Positions 1 to 6,412 of a DNA stretch of 13,357 bases are shown one piece after another. Within the stretch, counting starts at the first letter, position 1. Each line of letters opens with the position of its first letter. Both the position numbers and the translations under genes were made by a program. Source of the stretch: an uncultured Clostridia bacterium (GTDB lineage Bacteria; Bacillota; Clostridia; Lachnospirales; Bianqueaceae); NCBI GenBank assembly GCA_937892735.1, contig CALBGL010000115.1:1-13357 (forward strand). Direction: 5' to 3'. Under the pieces are notes generated by a model. That model saw only the letters and a program-made list of their open reading frames with translations. It was not told the DNA's origin and did not search any database.

Positions 1-16
1 TTCAGGCGCGTTGCCT

Positions 17-45
17 AGTATACCACTTCTCCCTACTCTTGTCAA
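17..45 (-). promoter_or_regulatory. Consensus sigma-A promoter facing out of the left edge
   Basis: On the minus strand there is a perfect -35 TTGACA (40-45), a 17-bp spacer and a -10 TATACT (17-22). The -10 is preceded by TGG, so it also reads as an extended -10. Transcription would run leftward out of the window, so the gene it serves is not visible. The first leader bases contain a short AGGC/GCCT inverted repeat. The stretch GTGGTATACTAGG resembles GTGGTATAATAGG at the start of the repeated leader units at 6004-6267, but the match stops there. Confidence 0.8.
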
Positions 46-364
46 CTCCTTTTTTCATTTTTTTAATTCCACGGGCAATCGTCAACATCAATCACCAGAG
101 AAGCCTGAATCCTGCATAATACGACCTGCGCTTTTCCTACTTTTTGCGAATGCGAATGACCGTCTATTTGCCTTCCTCGTTCTCTCCATCACAGGGCAAC
201 GCTATGCTCATCTCCCCCCTTCCATCATTCTGGGCGTACCGCATACAGCAACTGGAATGATAAAACACACCTTCCTCGAAGCCGAAAATCTAACTTTCCC
301 CTCGAGAGCTAATGAGAATCTATAAGGCTTCATTTTCTCCCAAAGCGCACCGCAAGCAAGATAC
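46..364. other. Non-coding gap at the left end
   Basis: I see no credible gene here. Open frames of 104 codons on the plus strand and 69 codons on the minus strand exist. Neither has a convincing ribosome binding site or a recognisable protein pattern, and the minus-strand one runs into the terminator and stop region of the serine hydrolase. The right end is the 3' flank of that gene; the left end is upstream of the leftward promoter at 17-45. Confidence 0.6.
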
Positions 365-404
365 AAAAAAGTCGATACATCGCAGAAATCTGCTATGTAT
401 CGAC
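365..404 (-). terminator. Intrinsic terminator of the serine hydrolase gene
   Basis: A perfect 10-bp inverted repeat GTCGATACAT / ATGTATCGAC (371-380 and 395-404) encloses a second short stem GCAG/CTGC. On the minus strand it is followed by six T residues (365-370). It lies just past the stop codon of the leftward serine hydrolase gene and fits a Rho-independent terminator. Confidence 0.9.
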
Positions 405-413
405 CCGAGTCTC

Positions 414-1922
414 TCAATATTCTCCTGTCTGAAATCCCTTTAATTCCTCCCAGAAATGTTCTGCCGACGGTTCCATATAAGCTGTCACAGTATTCTCATC
501 AAAGGATAGCCGAATCTTCAGGGTTCCTACAAAATATCCAATGGAATAGCATAAAATCTCCAGTTCATGATCGCTCTTCCAGGCTCCGCTGACAATGCAT
601 GGCAGATACAGCGGAACCTTGATTCCGTTGAACCCATATACAATGACGGGTTTACCTTCTGTCTCTTCCTTCGGTGAAAATCCCGGGAAGTTCTGATGCA
701 CGTGATAGCCGAATCCAAAGCGAAGTGTCTTAAGCCCCTCCGCGTCTTCCCAGGACAACGTCCCTTCATCCCCCTCGAAGTCCACCTGAAGCGCTTTTAG
801 ATGCAAGCTCATGACAGCGCCCGCACTATTTTCCCGCATATGATACCGCTTACCGGAAACTTTGTCGGTATACGGACTCTCGGCCGCCCCTTTGACCGTC
901 TGAATCTTAAGATGAGCGCAGTATTCTGTCAGCGCCCGGTACGCTTCCGGGTTCTCCGGCCGCTCCTCCACTACACTGGGCAGCACCATATCATAGAACA
1001 GATCTTCCATTCGCTGAATATATCCCGGCTGCCCCTGCATATCTCCAATGGTTACAAAAGCCATATCCTGCTCCGGCATATAGAAAACCATCTGGCCGCC
1101 CATGCCCCGGCAAGCAAAACCATGCGGTGTACACCAGAACTGATATCCGTAACCATATTCACCATTCTCGATCTGTTTGCTGGTGGCTTCCCGCATATAC
1201 TCTTCGCTGACCAGCTGCTTTCCATTATAATTTCCCATGTTCAGGCACAGGAGCGCAAACTTATTCAGATCATGCAACGTGCAAAGAATCCCTGAACCAG
1301 CCCAAGAAACCTTGCCATCCGGCGTCTTGACGCAGATCGCCTCACGGCTGAATCCCATCTCATCGAATCCCTTGCTGCGCAAATAATCCAGCAGCTCCAT
1401 CCCGGATAGTTTTTCTACCAATGCAGTCAAGACAGTGGTGGCCGACGTATCATAAGAAAAGATCTGTCCCGCTCTATGCGAGGGCTCGCATTCAAAGAAA
1501 GATCGAATCCAGTCATTTTCCGGATTCAAGCTGACAGTATACGTGCTGTCCTGAAACGGTGTAGACATCATCAAAAGATCTCGAATGGAGGCATCTGCGA
1601 TATAGGGATGCAGATACTCCGGCAGCTTCTCCGGAAAATACGAAGCAATCTTATCCTGAATCGTGATCTTTCCTTCATCTTGTAACATACCGATGGCCAC
1701 GGATACAAAACTCTTGCTTGTGGAATACATTCTATGCTTCCACTGCGGCTGTTGCGGCGCGTAATATCCTTCCGCCGCAATCTTACCATGTCGAAGAATG
1801 CTAAAGCCATGCAGACAATGGCCTTCTGTCTCCAGCTTCTGAAGATATGTAAGAATGACGGATGAGTCCAATCCAACACTTTCAGGACTCACCGTAAGAA
1901 GCGGATTTCTTTCTGTTTCCAT
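414..1922 (-). CDS. Serine hydrolase, beta-lactamase / penicillin-binding-protein fold
   Basis: A 502-residue protein of the class C beta-lactamase / PBP4*-like serine hydrolase family. The N-terminal ~320 residues form the catalytic domain. The SxxK motif is S67-T-S-K70 (nucleophile and general base), the tyrosine motif is at Y157 (SYDTS), and a Gly-rich third motif RGMGGQ lies at 272-277, where many relatives have HxG or KTG. About 180 C-terminal residues form an extra, probably beta-rich domain that I do not recognise. There is no signal peptide, so it is probably cytoplasmic. Members range from esterases to D-aminopeptidases and beta-lactamases; the substrate cannot be told from sequence. 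The start at 1922 is preceded by AAAGGGGG, ten bases upstream of ATG. The gene stands alone, with a tandem promoter/leader array upstream and a terminator downstream. Confidence 0.88.
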   Translation of the reverse strand: METERNPLLTVSPESVGLDSSVILTYLQKLETEGHCLHGFSILRHGKIAAEGYYAPQQPQWKHRMYSTSKSFVSVAIGMLQDEGKITIQDKIASYFPEKLPEYLHPYIADASIRDLLMMSTPFQDSTYTVSLNPENDWIRSFFECEPSHRAGQIFSYDTSATTVLTALVEKLSGMELLDYLRSKGFDEMGFSREAICVKTPDGKVSWAGSGILCTLHDLNKFALLCLNMGNYNGKQLVSEEYMREATSKQIENGEYGYGYQFWCTPHGFACRGMGGQMVFYMPEQDMAFVTIGDMQGQPGYIQRMEDLFYDMVLPSVVEERPENPEAYRALTEYCAHLKIQTVKGAAESPYTDKVSGKRYHMRENSAGAVMSLHLKALQVDFEGDEGTLSWEDAEGLKTLRFGFGYHVHQNFPGFSPKEETEGKPVIVYGFNGIKVPLYLPCIVSGAWKSDHELEILCYSIGYFVGTLKIRLSFDENTVTAYMEPSAEHFWEELKGFQTGEY

Positions 1923-1954
1923 CTGTAATATACCCCCTTTATATGTCTCATAAA

Positions 1955-2133
1955 AGCGCCCTCTGGCGACAATCTCGCGGCGTGGCTCAGTCCCTTCGAT
2001 TCGAGGAATCTGTCATGCCACGCCTATTATAGCCCCAGCGGATCGCTTCGGAGATTGACGCCCTCTGGCGACAATCTCGCGGCGTGGCTCAGTTCCTTCG
2101 GTACAAGGAATCTGTCATGCCACGCCTATTATA
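1955..2133 (-). repeat. Two tandem ~102-bp promoter/leader units upstream of the serine hydrolase
   Basis: Read on the minus strand, each unit starts TATAATAGGCGTGGCATGACAG. It then has a variable loop, GAGCCACGCC closing an 8-bp stem (GGCGTGGC/GCCACGCC), and at once a second stem beginning GAGATTG. The two TATAAT boxes are at 2128-2133 and 2026-2031, exactly 102 bp apart. In the distal copy the second hairpin is complete: GAGATTG/CAATCTC with an inner CGCC/GGCG around loop AGAG. In the gene-proximal copy the 3' arm of that hairpin is missing and the gene's own leader follows. The variable loop of the distal copy has an inner TTCCTT/AAGGAA stem. The same unit occurs three times at 6004-6267. 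I do not recognise it as a known riboswitch. Confidence 0.85.
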
Positions 2134-2156
2134 GCACACCCCCAAAACCGATTCAA
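2128..2156 (-). promoter_or_regulatory. Promoter of the serine hydrolase gene (distal unit)
   Basis: A minus-strand -35 TTGAAT (2151-2156), a 17-bp spacer and a -10 TATAAT (2128-2133) with an upstream TGC extension. Only the distal unit has a good -35; the internal copy (TATAAT at 2026-2031) has TCTCCG at the -35 position. The expected start site falls inside the 5' arm of the first palindrome of the unit. Confidence 0.75.
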
Positions 2157-2187
2157 TCGAATGCAGATGAGAAGGCAAATTTGGATG

Positions 2188-2215
2188 AAAAAAAACGGCC
2201 TATTTTGCCGTTTTT
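2188..2215 (-). terminator. Terminator of the ABC-F gene
   Basis: Stem AAAAACGGC / GCCGTTTTT (2191-2199 and 2207-2215) with a 7-base loop. The T-run is eight bases long on the minus strand and five on the plus strand. It lies about 75 bp past the ABC-F stop codon and could act in both directions. Confidence 0.85.
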
Positions 2216-2273
2216 ATTCGTTTCTGAGCCCTCTTTTGTTTCTGTCTTTCGCGAAGAGATACCGCAAAATAGG
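2199..2273 (-). promoter_or_regulatory. Possible alternative pairing that would open the ABC-F terminator
   Basis: Bases 2261-2273 (ACCGCAAAATAGG) can pair with 2199-2211 (CCTATTTTGCCGT) in 12 of 13 positions. The second segment includes the loop and one arm of the terminator hairpin, so the two structures exclude each other, as in an attenuator. Its position after the ABC-F stop codon, not before the gene, is unusual. Chance similarity cannot be ruled out. Confidence 0.35.
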
Positions 2274-2289
2274 TCGCTTTTTCTGCATT

Positions 2290-3843
2290 TTATATCTTAA
2301 GTGACCATTCGCTGCAATCGACTTCTCCCGTCATAAGATCCTGGTAAAATTCTGGCTCATGACAGATCAGAAGCACGCTTCCCTTATATTCCCGTAATGC
2401 CTGATGCAGCGCCTCTTTTGCATCCTGATCCAAATGATTGGTCGGCTCATCCAGAAACAGGACATTACTGGGACGATGCATGATTTTACACAGCCGTAGC
2501 TTCGCCTGCTCCCCCCCGCTGAGCACTCGCACCTGACTCTCGATATTCTTCGTCGTGAGTCCGCATTTTGCTAATGCAGAACGCACCTCGAACTGATTCC
2601 ATGTCGGGAATGTATCCCAGAGCTCCTCGATACAGGTCTTCCGGTTCTCACCAACAGTCTCCTGCTCATAGTAGCCCAGCTCCAGATAATCTCCCAATTC
2701 CACTTTTCCCGCGATGCCGGGAATCTCGCCCAAAATCGTCCTGAGCAGTGTTGTCTTTCCGATTCCGTTCGCGCCGCGCAGGACGAGGAAATCACCTCTT
2801 TCCATCTGCATTTGAATCGGCCTCGATAATGGTTCCTCATAGCCGATCACAAGATCCTTCGTTTCAAAGATCATCTTTCCCGAAGTCCGCGCCATCGCGA
2901 CGTGAAATTCCGGCTTGGGTCTTTCTTCCATCTTCTGGATCTTTTCCATCTTATCTAGTTTTTTCTGCCGGGACATTGCCATGTTGCGGGTGGCTACTCT
3001 CGATTTATTCCTCGCTACAAAATCCTTCAGCTCCGCCATTTCCTGTTGCTGCCGCTTATAGGCGGCCTCCTGCTGTACCCGGCGAGCCGCATATACTTCT
3101 TCAAAATGTCTGTAATCGCCAGGATAACGTTCCAGATGCCGCTCCTCTACATGATAGATCACATTCACAACTCGATTCAGAAAGGGAATATCGTGAGAAA
3201 TCAAAATAAAAGCATTTTCGTAATCCTGCAGATAGCGGCTCAGCCATTCGATATGCTGTACATCTAGGTAGTTTGTGGGCTCATCCAGCAGCAAAATATC
3301 TGGCTTGGAAAGCAGAAGTTTGGCAAGCAGCACTTTCGTACGCTGTCCACCCGACAGTTCCGATACGTCTCGCATAAGCCCGAGTTCTTTTAACTCAAAT
3401 GCGGTTGCAATTTCCTCGATTTTCGCATCAATCTGGTAAAAATCATGCACCATCAGAAGATCCTGGATCATTCCCAGCTCCTCCATGGCCGCATTCATTT
3501 CCTCTTCTTCCATCGTTCCCATCTGATCACAGATTTCGTTCATACGCGCTTCCCATTGAAACAACGAAGCAAACGCGCCCTCAAGCACATCCACAATGCG
3601 CATGCCGGTCTCCAATACTGCATGTTGGTCCAGATAACCGACCTGAATGTTCTTCGCCCATTCGATTTTTCCCGCATCCGGCTCTAACTGCCTGGTGATA
3701 ATGCTCATGAAGGTAGATTTTCCCTCTCCATTCGCGCCCACCAGCCCAATATGTTCTCCTTTCAACAAACGGAAGGAGACGTCTTCAAAGATTTCTCGAT
3801 CTCCGAAACCGTGGGACAAATGTTCCACGTTCAATATACTCAT
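2290..3843 (-). CDS. ABC-F family ATP-binding protein (YkpA/YbiT-like)
   Basis: A 517-residue protein with two ABC ATPase domains and no membrane segments, the ABC-F layout. These proteins bind the ribosomal E site and act in translation or in protection from ribosome-targeting antibiotics. Domain 1: Walker A GANGEGKST (36-44), signature LSGGQ (163-167), Walker B with catalytic E188, switch H217. A charged, probably coiled interdomain linker spans about 237-325. Domain 2: Walker A GANGIGKTT (357-365), signature LSGGE (441-445), E466, H495. Both sites look intact. There is no long C-terminal extension of the kind seen in Uup. I cannot tell a housekeeping factor from an antibiotic-resistance one. 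AAGGAG lies 11 bases before the ATG, a rather long spacing. A terminator separates it from the upstream dehydrogenase gene and I see no clear promoter between, so its promoter may lie inside that gene. Confidence 0.93.
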   Translation of the reverse strand: MSILNVEHLSHGFGDREIFEDVSFRLLKGEHIGLVGANGEGKSTFMSIITRQLEPDAGKIEWAKNIQVGYLDQHAVLETGMRIVDVLEGAFASLFQWEARMNEICDQMGTMEEEEMNAAMEELGMIQDLLMVHDFYQIDAKIEEIATAFELKELGLMRDVSELSGGQRTKVLLAKLLLSKPDILLLDEPTNYLDVQHIEWLSRYLQDYENAFILISHDIPFLNRVVNVIYHVEERHLERYPGDYRHFEEVYAARRVQQEAAYKRQQQEMAELKDFVARNKSRVATRNMAMSRQKKLDKMEKIQKMEERPKPEFHVAMARTSGKMIFETKDLVIGYEEPLSRPIQMQMERGDFLVLRGANGIGKTTLLRTILGEIPGIAGKVELGDYLELGYYEQETVGENRKTCIEELWDTFPTWNQFEVRSALAKCGLTTKNIESQVRVLSGGEQAKLRLCKIMHRPSNVLFLDEPTNHLDQDAKEALHQALREYKGSVLLICHEPEFYQDLMTGEVDCSEWSLKI

Positions 3844-3869
3844 GATGTATGGTTCTCCTTTTTCTCGTA

Positions 3870-3899
3870 TAAAAAACGGCAGACAAGAGTGCCTGCCGT
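3870..3899 (-). terminator. Terminator of the OYE-dehydrogenase operon
   Basis: Inverted repeat ACGGCAG / CTGCCGT (3876-3882 and 3893-3899) with a 10-base loop. On the minus strand it is followed by six T residues (3871-3876, one shared with the stem). It sits directly after the dehydrogenase stop codon (3904) and before the ABC-F start (3843), so it should end the upstream operon. Confidence 0.88.
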
Positions 3900-3903
3900 C
3901 CTG

Positions 3904-4653
3904 TCACAGTCTTTGTATGTGAAAGCCTCCGTCCGCGTGAATCACTTGCCCGGTGCAAAAATCAAACGCACCGGAAGCGAGCGCGCCCACGGCTTTCCCA
4001 ATATCCTCGGGATAGCCGAAACGCCGGATCGGCGTGAGGCCCTCTCCAATCATTTTTTCATATTTATCCATTACCCCGGACGTCATATCCGTAGCAATGA
4101 TTCCCGGCTGCACCTCAAACACAGGAATCCCGTATTCCGCCAGCCGATCCGCAAAAAGCTTTGTCACCATGGAAATGCCCGCCTTCGATATGCAGTATTC
4201 TCCCCTGGCTACCGAGGATGTATACGAAGACATGGAAGAAATGTTGACGATTCGCGGATGATAGTCGTCCAGTTTCTCTTTCTGACACCGAATCATCAGA
4301 TTGGCGCCCTGCTGGCACATGAAATATGTCCCTTTTGTGTTGATACCCACCACACGGTCAAAACTTTCCTCTGTACTCTTCAGGATGTCTTCTCGCACAA
4401 GCGGCGCTACGCCCGCGTTATTGATGAGCAGATCCAGCCTGCCAAACTTCTCCTGTATCCACTGAAAGATGGCCGCGCGATCCTCTGCGTTCTGAATCAG
4501 ACAACGATGATATACAGCCTTCCCCTGCAAATCTTTCGGAATCTCATACGTATCCCGTGTCGCGGACAGAACCACAAAATAATCCTTCGCCAGGGCTCTG
4601 GCAACACCCAGTCCAATCCCTCTGGCAGAGCCCGTAACCAACGCGATTTTCAT
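3904..4653 (-). CDS. Short-chain dehydrogenase/reductase (FabG-like fold)
   Basis: A 249-residue classical SDR, the usual length. It has the nucleotide-binding TGSARGIG at 7-14, NNAG at 78-81, N105, catalytic S140, Y153 and K157 (YCISK), and PG at 183-184. SDRs of this type reduce carbonyls or oxidise alcohols with NAD(P)H. The substrate is not readable from sequence. The start at 4653 was chosen because AGAGGTG lies six bases upstream and the nucleotide-binding strand begins straight after the methionine. A longer in-frame start at 4776 would overlap 118 bases of the flavoprotein gene and add a tail foreign to SDRs. Only 5 bp separate it from the upstream flavoprotein stop codon, so the two are almost surely co-transcribed and perhaps act on the same substrate. 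A FabG role in fatty-acid synthesis is less likely, as no other fab gene is nearby. Confidence 0.92.
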   Translation of the reverse strand: MKIALVTGSARGIGLGVARALAKDYFVVLSATRDTYEIPKDLQGKAVYHRCLIQNAEDRAAIFQWIQEKFGRLDLLINNAGVAPLVREDILKSTEESFDRVVGINTKGTYFMCQQGANLMIRCQKEKLDDYHPRIVNISSMSSYTSSVARGEYCISKAGISMVTKLFADRLAEYGIPVFEVQPGIIATDMTSGVMDKYEKMIGEGLTPIRRFGYPEDIGKAVGALASGAFDFCTGQVIHADGGFHIQRL

Positions 4654-4658
4654 CTTTT

Positions 4659-5981
4659 TCACCTCTTCTTCTGCAGCTCCTGATAGACCTTCGTATACTC
4701 CGGATTGCGAATCACACAGCCTGCAGGCATAGAAGCACGCAGGAGTTCCGCGCATTTTCCGCAGGTAATGCAGCACTTCGCAGAATCTATACTGCCTTTT
4801 TCAAACAGATCCTGAATAAATTCCGGATAGGCAAAGCTCTCTCTGCCAAATCCGACCATAGTACAATATCCCTGTTCCACGGCCCCCGCCGCCAGATTGG
4901 GCGAGAACTGCCGCAGATAAGATGGTCCCGAAGAAATAATCGCAAGATCCGGATATGCCTCTGCGATCCGCTTTGTACACTGATACATTCTGGCCACACC
5001 CTCAAAGGGATGTTCCGGCGGCTCATATCCGCCCATATCATAGGGACGGTTGACATGAGGATTCACATAGGGATTCCCTATGGTAATATCCACCAGCTCC
5101 ATTCCCAGTTTTCTAAGCTTTCCTACCAGCTGAATCGGCTCGGTCATGTCCGGCTCGATACCCTTGCCTTCCGCCACGCCAAAACCATAGGGATACGGAA
5201 AACCATCGTAAATATTCATTCGGCTGGTTACGATAAAATTCCCCTCCGCCATACTCTTCGCATTCGCAAAGGCGTTTCGGAAGAATCGGGTTCTATTTTC
5301 AAAAGATCCTCCATACATGCCCGGACGGGTGTACGCTGAAAGAAGCTCGCAGTTCAGGTATCTATGGCAGCATTTGATGTCAATTCCATCAAAGCCGGCC
5401 TCCTGCGCCATACGCGTCACCAGGGCGTATTGTTCCTCCAACTCTTGGAGGCGTTCGTCCGTAATGATGTTCTCCTGCGGAATGGGACTATCTTTCTCAA
5501 ACAGCGGATTGTTATAGGCGATGATTGGCTCCGGATAACCATGCGGCTTGGAGTACCGCCCTGAATGCGTAGCCTGCATGATAATCACCGGCTGATTATG
5601 ATGCTCCTTCCATGCAGTCTCACGAATCTCTTCTACCAGCGCTTTAAAGGAGTCCAACGTCTCAGGCGTGATATACAGCTGTCCTGGCGTAGCTCGTCCT
5701 TCCTGCGCGATTGCCACAGCCTCCAGCCAGATCAGACCCGCTCCGCTCTTCGCGAAGCGTTCATATCGTTTTTTCGTATATTCTCCAGGACGGCCATCCG
5801 CGGTACTGTCACTGCCCTCCATCGGCTGAATGGCAATTCGATTGGCCACACAATGTCCTGCCAGCGTAAAAGGCTCTTTCAAAATTGCTATATTCTCTGA
5901 CAACGGGAACTCTACTCCCAGCTCTGTCTCCCTCTCTCGAACCTCTTCTAAAGATTTATAATGAAACTTCTCATGTTTCAT
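4659..5981 (-). CDS. OYE-family FMN oxidoreductase with C-terminal Cys cluster, no FAD domain
   Basis: A 440-residue flavoprotein of the NADH:flavin oxidoreductase / old yellow enzyme family (TIM barrel, FMN). Family marks: NRIAIQPM (47-54), QATHSGRYS (136-144), GFDGIDIKCCHRYL (196-209), YGGSFENRTRF (223-233) and VGFGRESFAYPEF (376-388). A 30-residue leader precedes the barrel. A cysteine cluster (C404, C407, C410, C422, plus C403) resembles the 4Fe-4S site of 2,4-dienoyl-CoA reductase and BaiCD/BaiH-type enzymes. Those are ~640-670 residues because an FAD/NAD(P)H domain follows; this protein ends about 18 residues after the last cysteine. Electrons must therefore come from a partner or directly at FMN. 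K203 stands where many relatives have the substrate-binding His, with H206 at the second position. It is the first gene of an operon with the dehydrogenase. AGGAGG lies seven to eight bases before the ATG, and three promoter/leader repeats lie upstream. Confidence 0.9.
   Translation of the reverse strand: MKHEKFHYKSLEEVRERETELGVEFPLSENIAILKEPFTLAGHCVANRIAIQPMEGSDSTADGRPGEYTKKRYERFAKSGAGLIWLEAVAIAQEGRATPGQLYITPETLDSFKALVEEIRETAWKEHHNQPVIIMQATHSGRYSKPHGYPEPIIAYNNPLFEKDSPIPQENIITDERLQELEEQYALVTRMAQEAGFDGIDIKCCHRYLNCELLSAYTRPGMYGGSFENRTRFFRNAFANAKSMAEGNFIVTSRMNIYDGFPYPYGFGVAEGKGIEPDMTEPIQLVGKLRKLGMELVDITIGNPYVNPHVNRPYDMGGYEPPEHPFEGVARMYQCTKRIAEAYPDLAIISSGPSYLRQFSPNLAAGAVEQGYCTMVGFGRESFAYPEFIQDLFEKGSIDSAKCCITCGKCAELLRASMPAGCVIRNPEYTKVYQELQKKR
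4660..4666 (-). promoter_or_regulatory. Ribosome binding site that fixes the dehydrogenase start
   Basis: AGAGGTG on the minus strand lies six bases before the ATG at 4653 and overlaps the TGA stop of the flavoprotein gene, suggesting translational coupling. Confidence 0.75.
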
Positions 5982-6003
5982 GTGACACCCTCCTCACATT
6001 GAT

Positions 6004-6267
6004 CATCCTCTGACGGCAAACTCAAGGCGTGGCTCAAAACTGCCATGCCACACCTATTATACCACCACGAGACTTCCTTCGGAGTTTACCGTCCCTTGGC
6101 GGCAAACTCGAGGCGCGGTTCAATTACTATGGCATAGAAATCTGTCAAACCACACCTATTATACCATAAGCATAAACGGCTTTCGGAGATGCACGCCCTT
6201 TGGCGGGCATCTCAAGGCGTGGCTCAATCTTTATGATCCAGAAAACTGCCATGCCACGCCTATTATA
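6004..6267 (-). repeat. Three tandem ~102-bp promoter/leader units upstream of the OYE operon
   Basis: Same unit and orientation as at 1955-2133. TATAAT boxes on the minus strand lie at 6262-6267, 6158-6163 and 6056-6061 (spacing 104 and 102 bp), each followed by AGGYGTGG and preceded by TGG, an extended -10. First stem: GGCGTGGC/GCCACGCC in the distal copy, GGTGTGG/CCGCGCC (G-U pairs) in the middle copy, GGTGTGGC/GCCACGCC in the proximal copy. Second stem: GAGATGC/GCATCTC with CGCC/GGCG (distal), GAGTTT/AAACTC with CCG/CGG (middle). The 3' arm is absent in the proximal copy, which passes into the gene's ribosome binding site. Base changes that keep both stems support a folded RNA or a palindromic protein site. 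Loop length varies from 13 to about 35 bases. Confidence 0.85.
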
Positions 6268-6291
6268 CCATGTCCCCCTGCCTAAAGACAA
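6262..6291 (-). promoter_or_regulatory. Distal promoter of the OYE operon
   Basis: A minus-strand -35 TTGTCT (6286-6291), an 18-bp spacer and an extended -10 TGGTATAAT (box at 6262-6267). The two internal TGGTATAAT boxes lack a recognisable -35 but could work as extended -10 promoters. Confidence 0.65.
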
Positions 6292-6348
6292 GCCTTTTTC
6301 TTCCTCTTGTGTGTATGCAACAATTTACTCTCTATGCATTTTCTATAC

Positions 6349-6377
6349 TTGACAGGGGGCGTCCCGTGTAGTATTCT
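6349..6377 (+). promoter_or_regulatory. Promoter of the GH2 glycosidase gene
   Basis: A perfect -35 TTGACA (6349-6354), a 17-bp spacer and a -10 TATTCT (6372-6377) lie 35 bp before the GH2 start codon. The ribosome binding site AGGAGG is at 6399-6404. Confidence 0.8.
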
Positions 6378-6383
6378 GTACAC
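6366..6383 (+). promoter_or_regulatory. Possible operator over the GH2 -10 box
   Basis: The inverted repeat GTGTA-N8-TACAC (6366-6370 and 6379-6383) spans the -10 box at 6372-6377. A repressor bound there would block the promoter, which would suit an inducible glycosidase. No regulator gene lies in the window, and a 5-bp repeat is short enough to be chance. Confidence 0.35.
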
Positions 6384-6412
6384 ATATTCAAAAAACTCAG
6401 GAGGTCGCACCC

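Noticed and set aside
11..417. Small open frames at the left end (plus 11-325, minus 208-417)
   Set aside because: No ribosome binding site or protein family pattern; the minus one crosses the serine hydrolase terminator.
1955..2133. Known riboswitch or T-box leader
   Set aside because: I compared the conserved bases from memory with glycine, TPP, THF, purine, c-di-GMP, guanidine and T-box leaders and found no match. I therefore left the function open.
2055..2300. 81-codon plus-strand open frame
   Set aside because: It runs across the repeated leader unit, a promoter and a terminator hairpin. It has no coding pattern.
3751..4683. 310-codon plus-strand open frame
   Set aside because: It lies antisense over the dehydrogenase gene and the start of ABC-F, both of which carry complete family motifs. 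It has no family pattern of its own.
4654..4776. N-terminal extension of the dehydrogenase
   Set aside because: It would overlap the flavoprotein gene out of frame. The ATG at 4653 has a good ribosome binding site and gives the standard SDR start.
1955..6267. Miniature transposable element
   Set aside because: Copies are tandem at fixed ~102-bp spacing, always in one orientation and always directly upstream of genes. No target-site duplication or terminal repeat is seen. A genome-wide search would be needed to exclude it fully.
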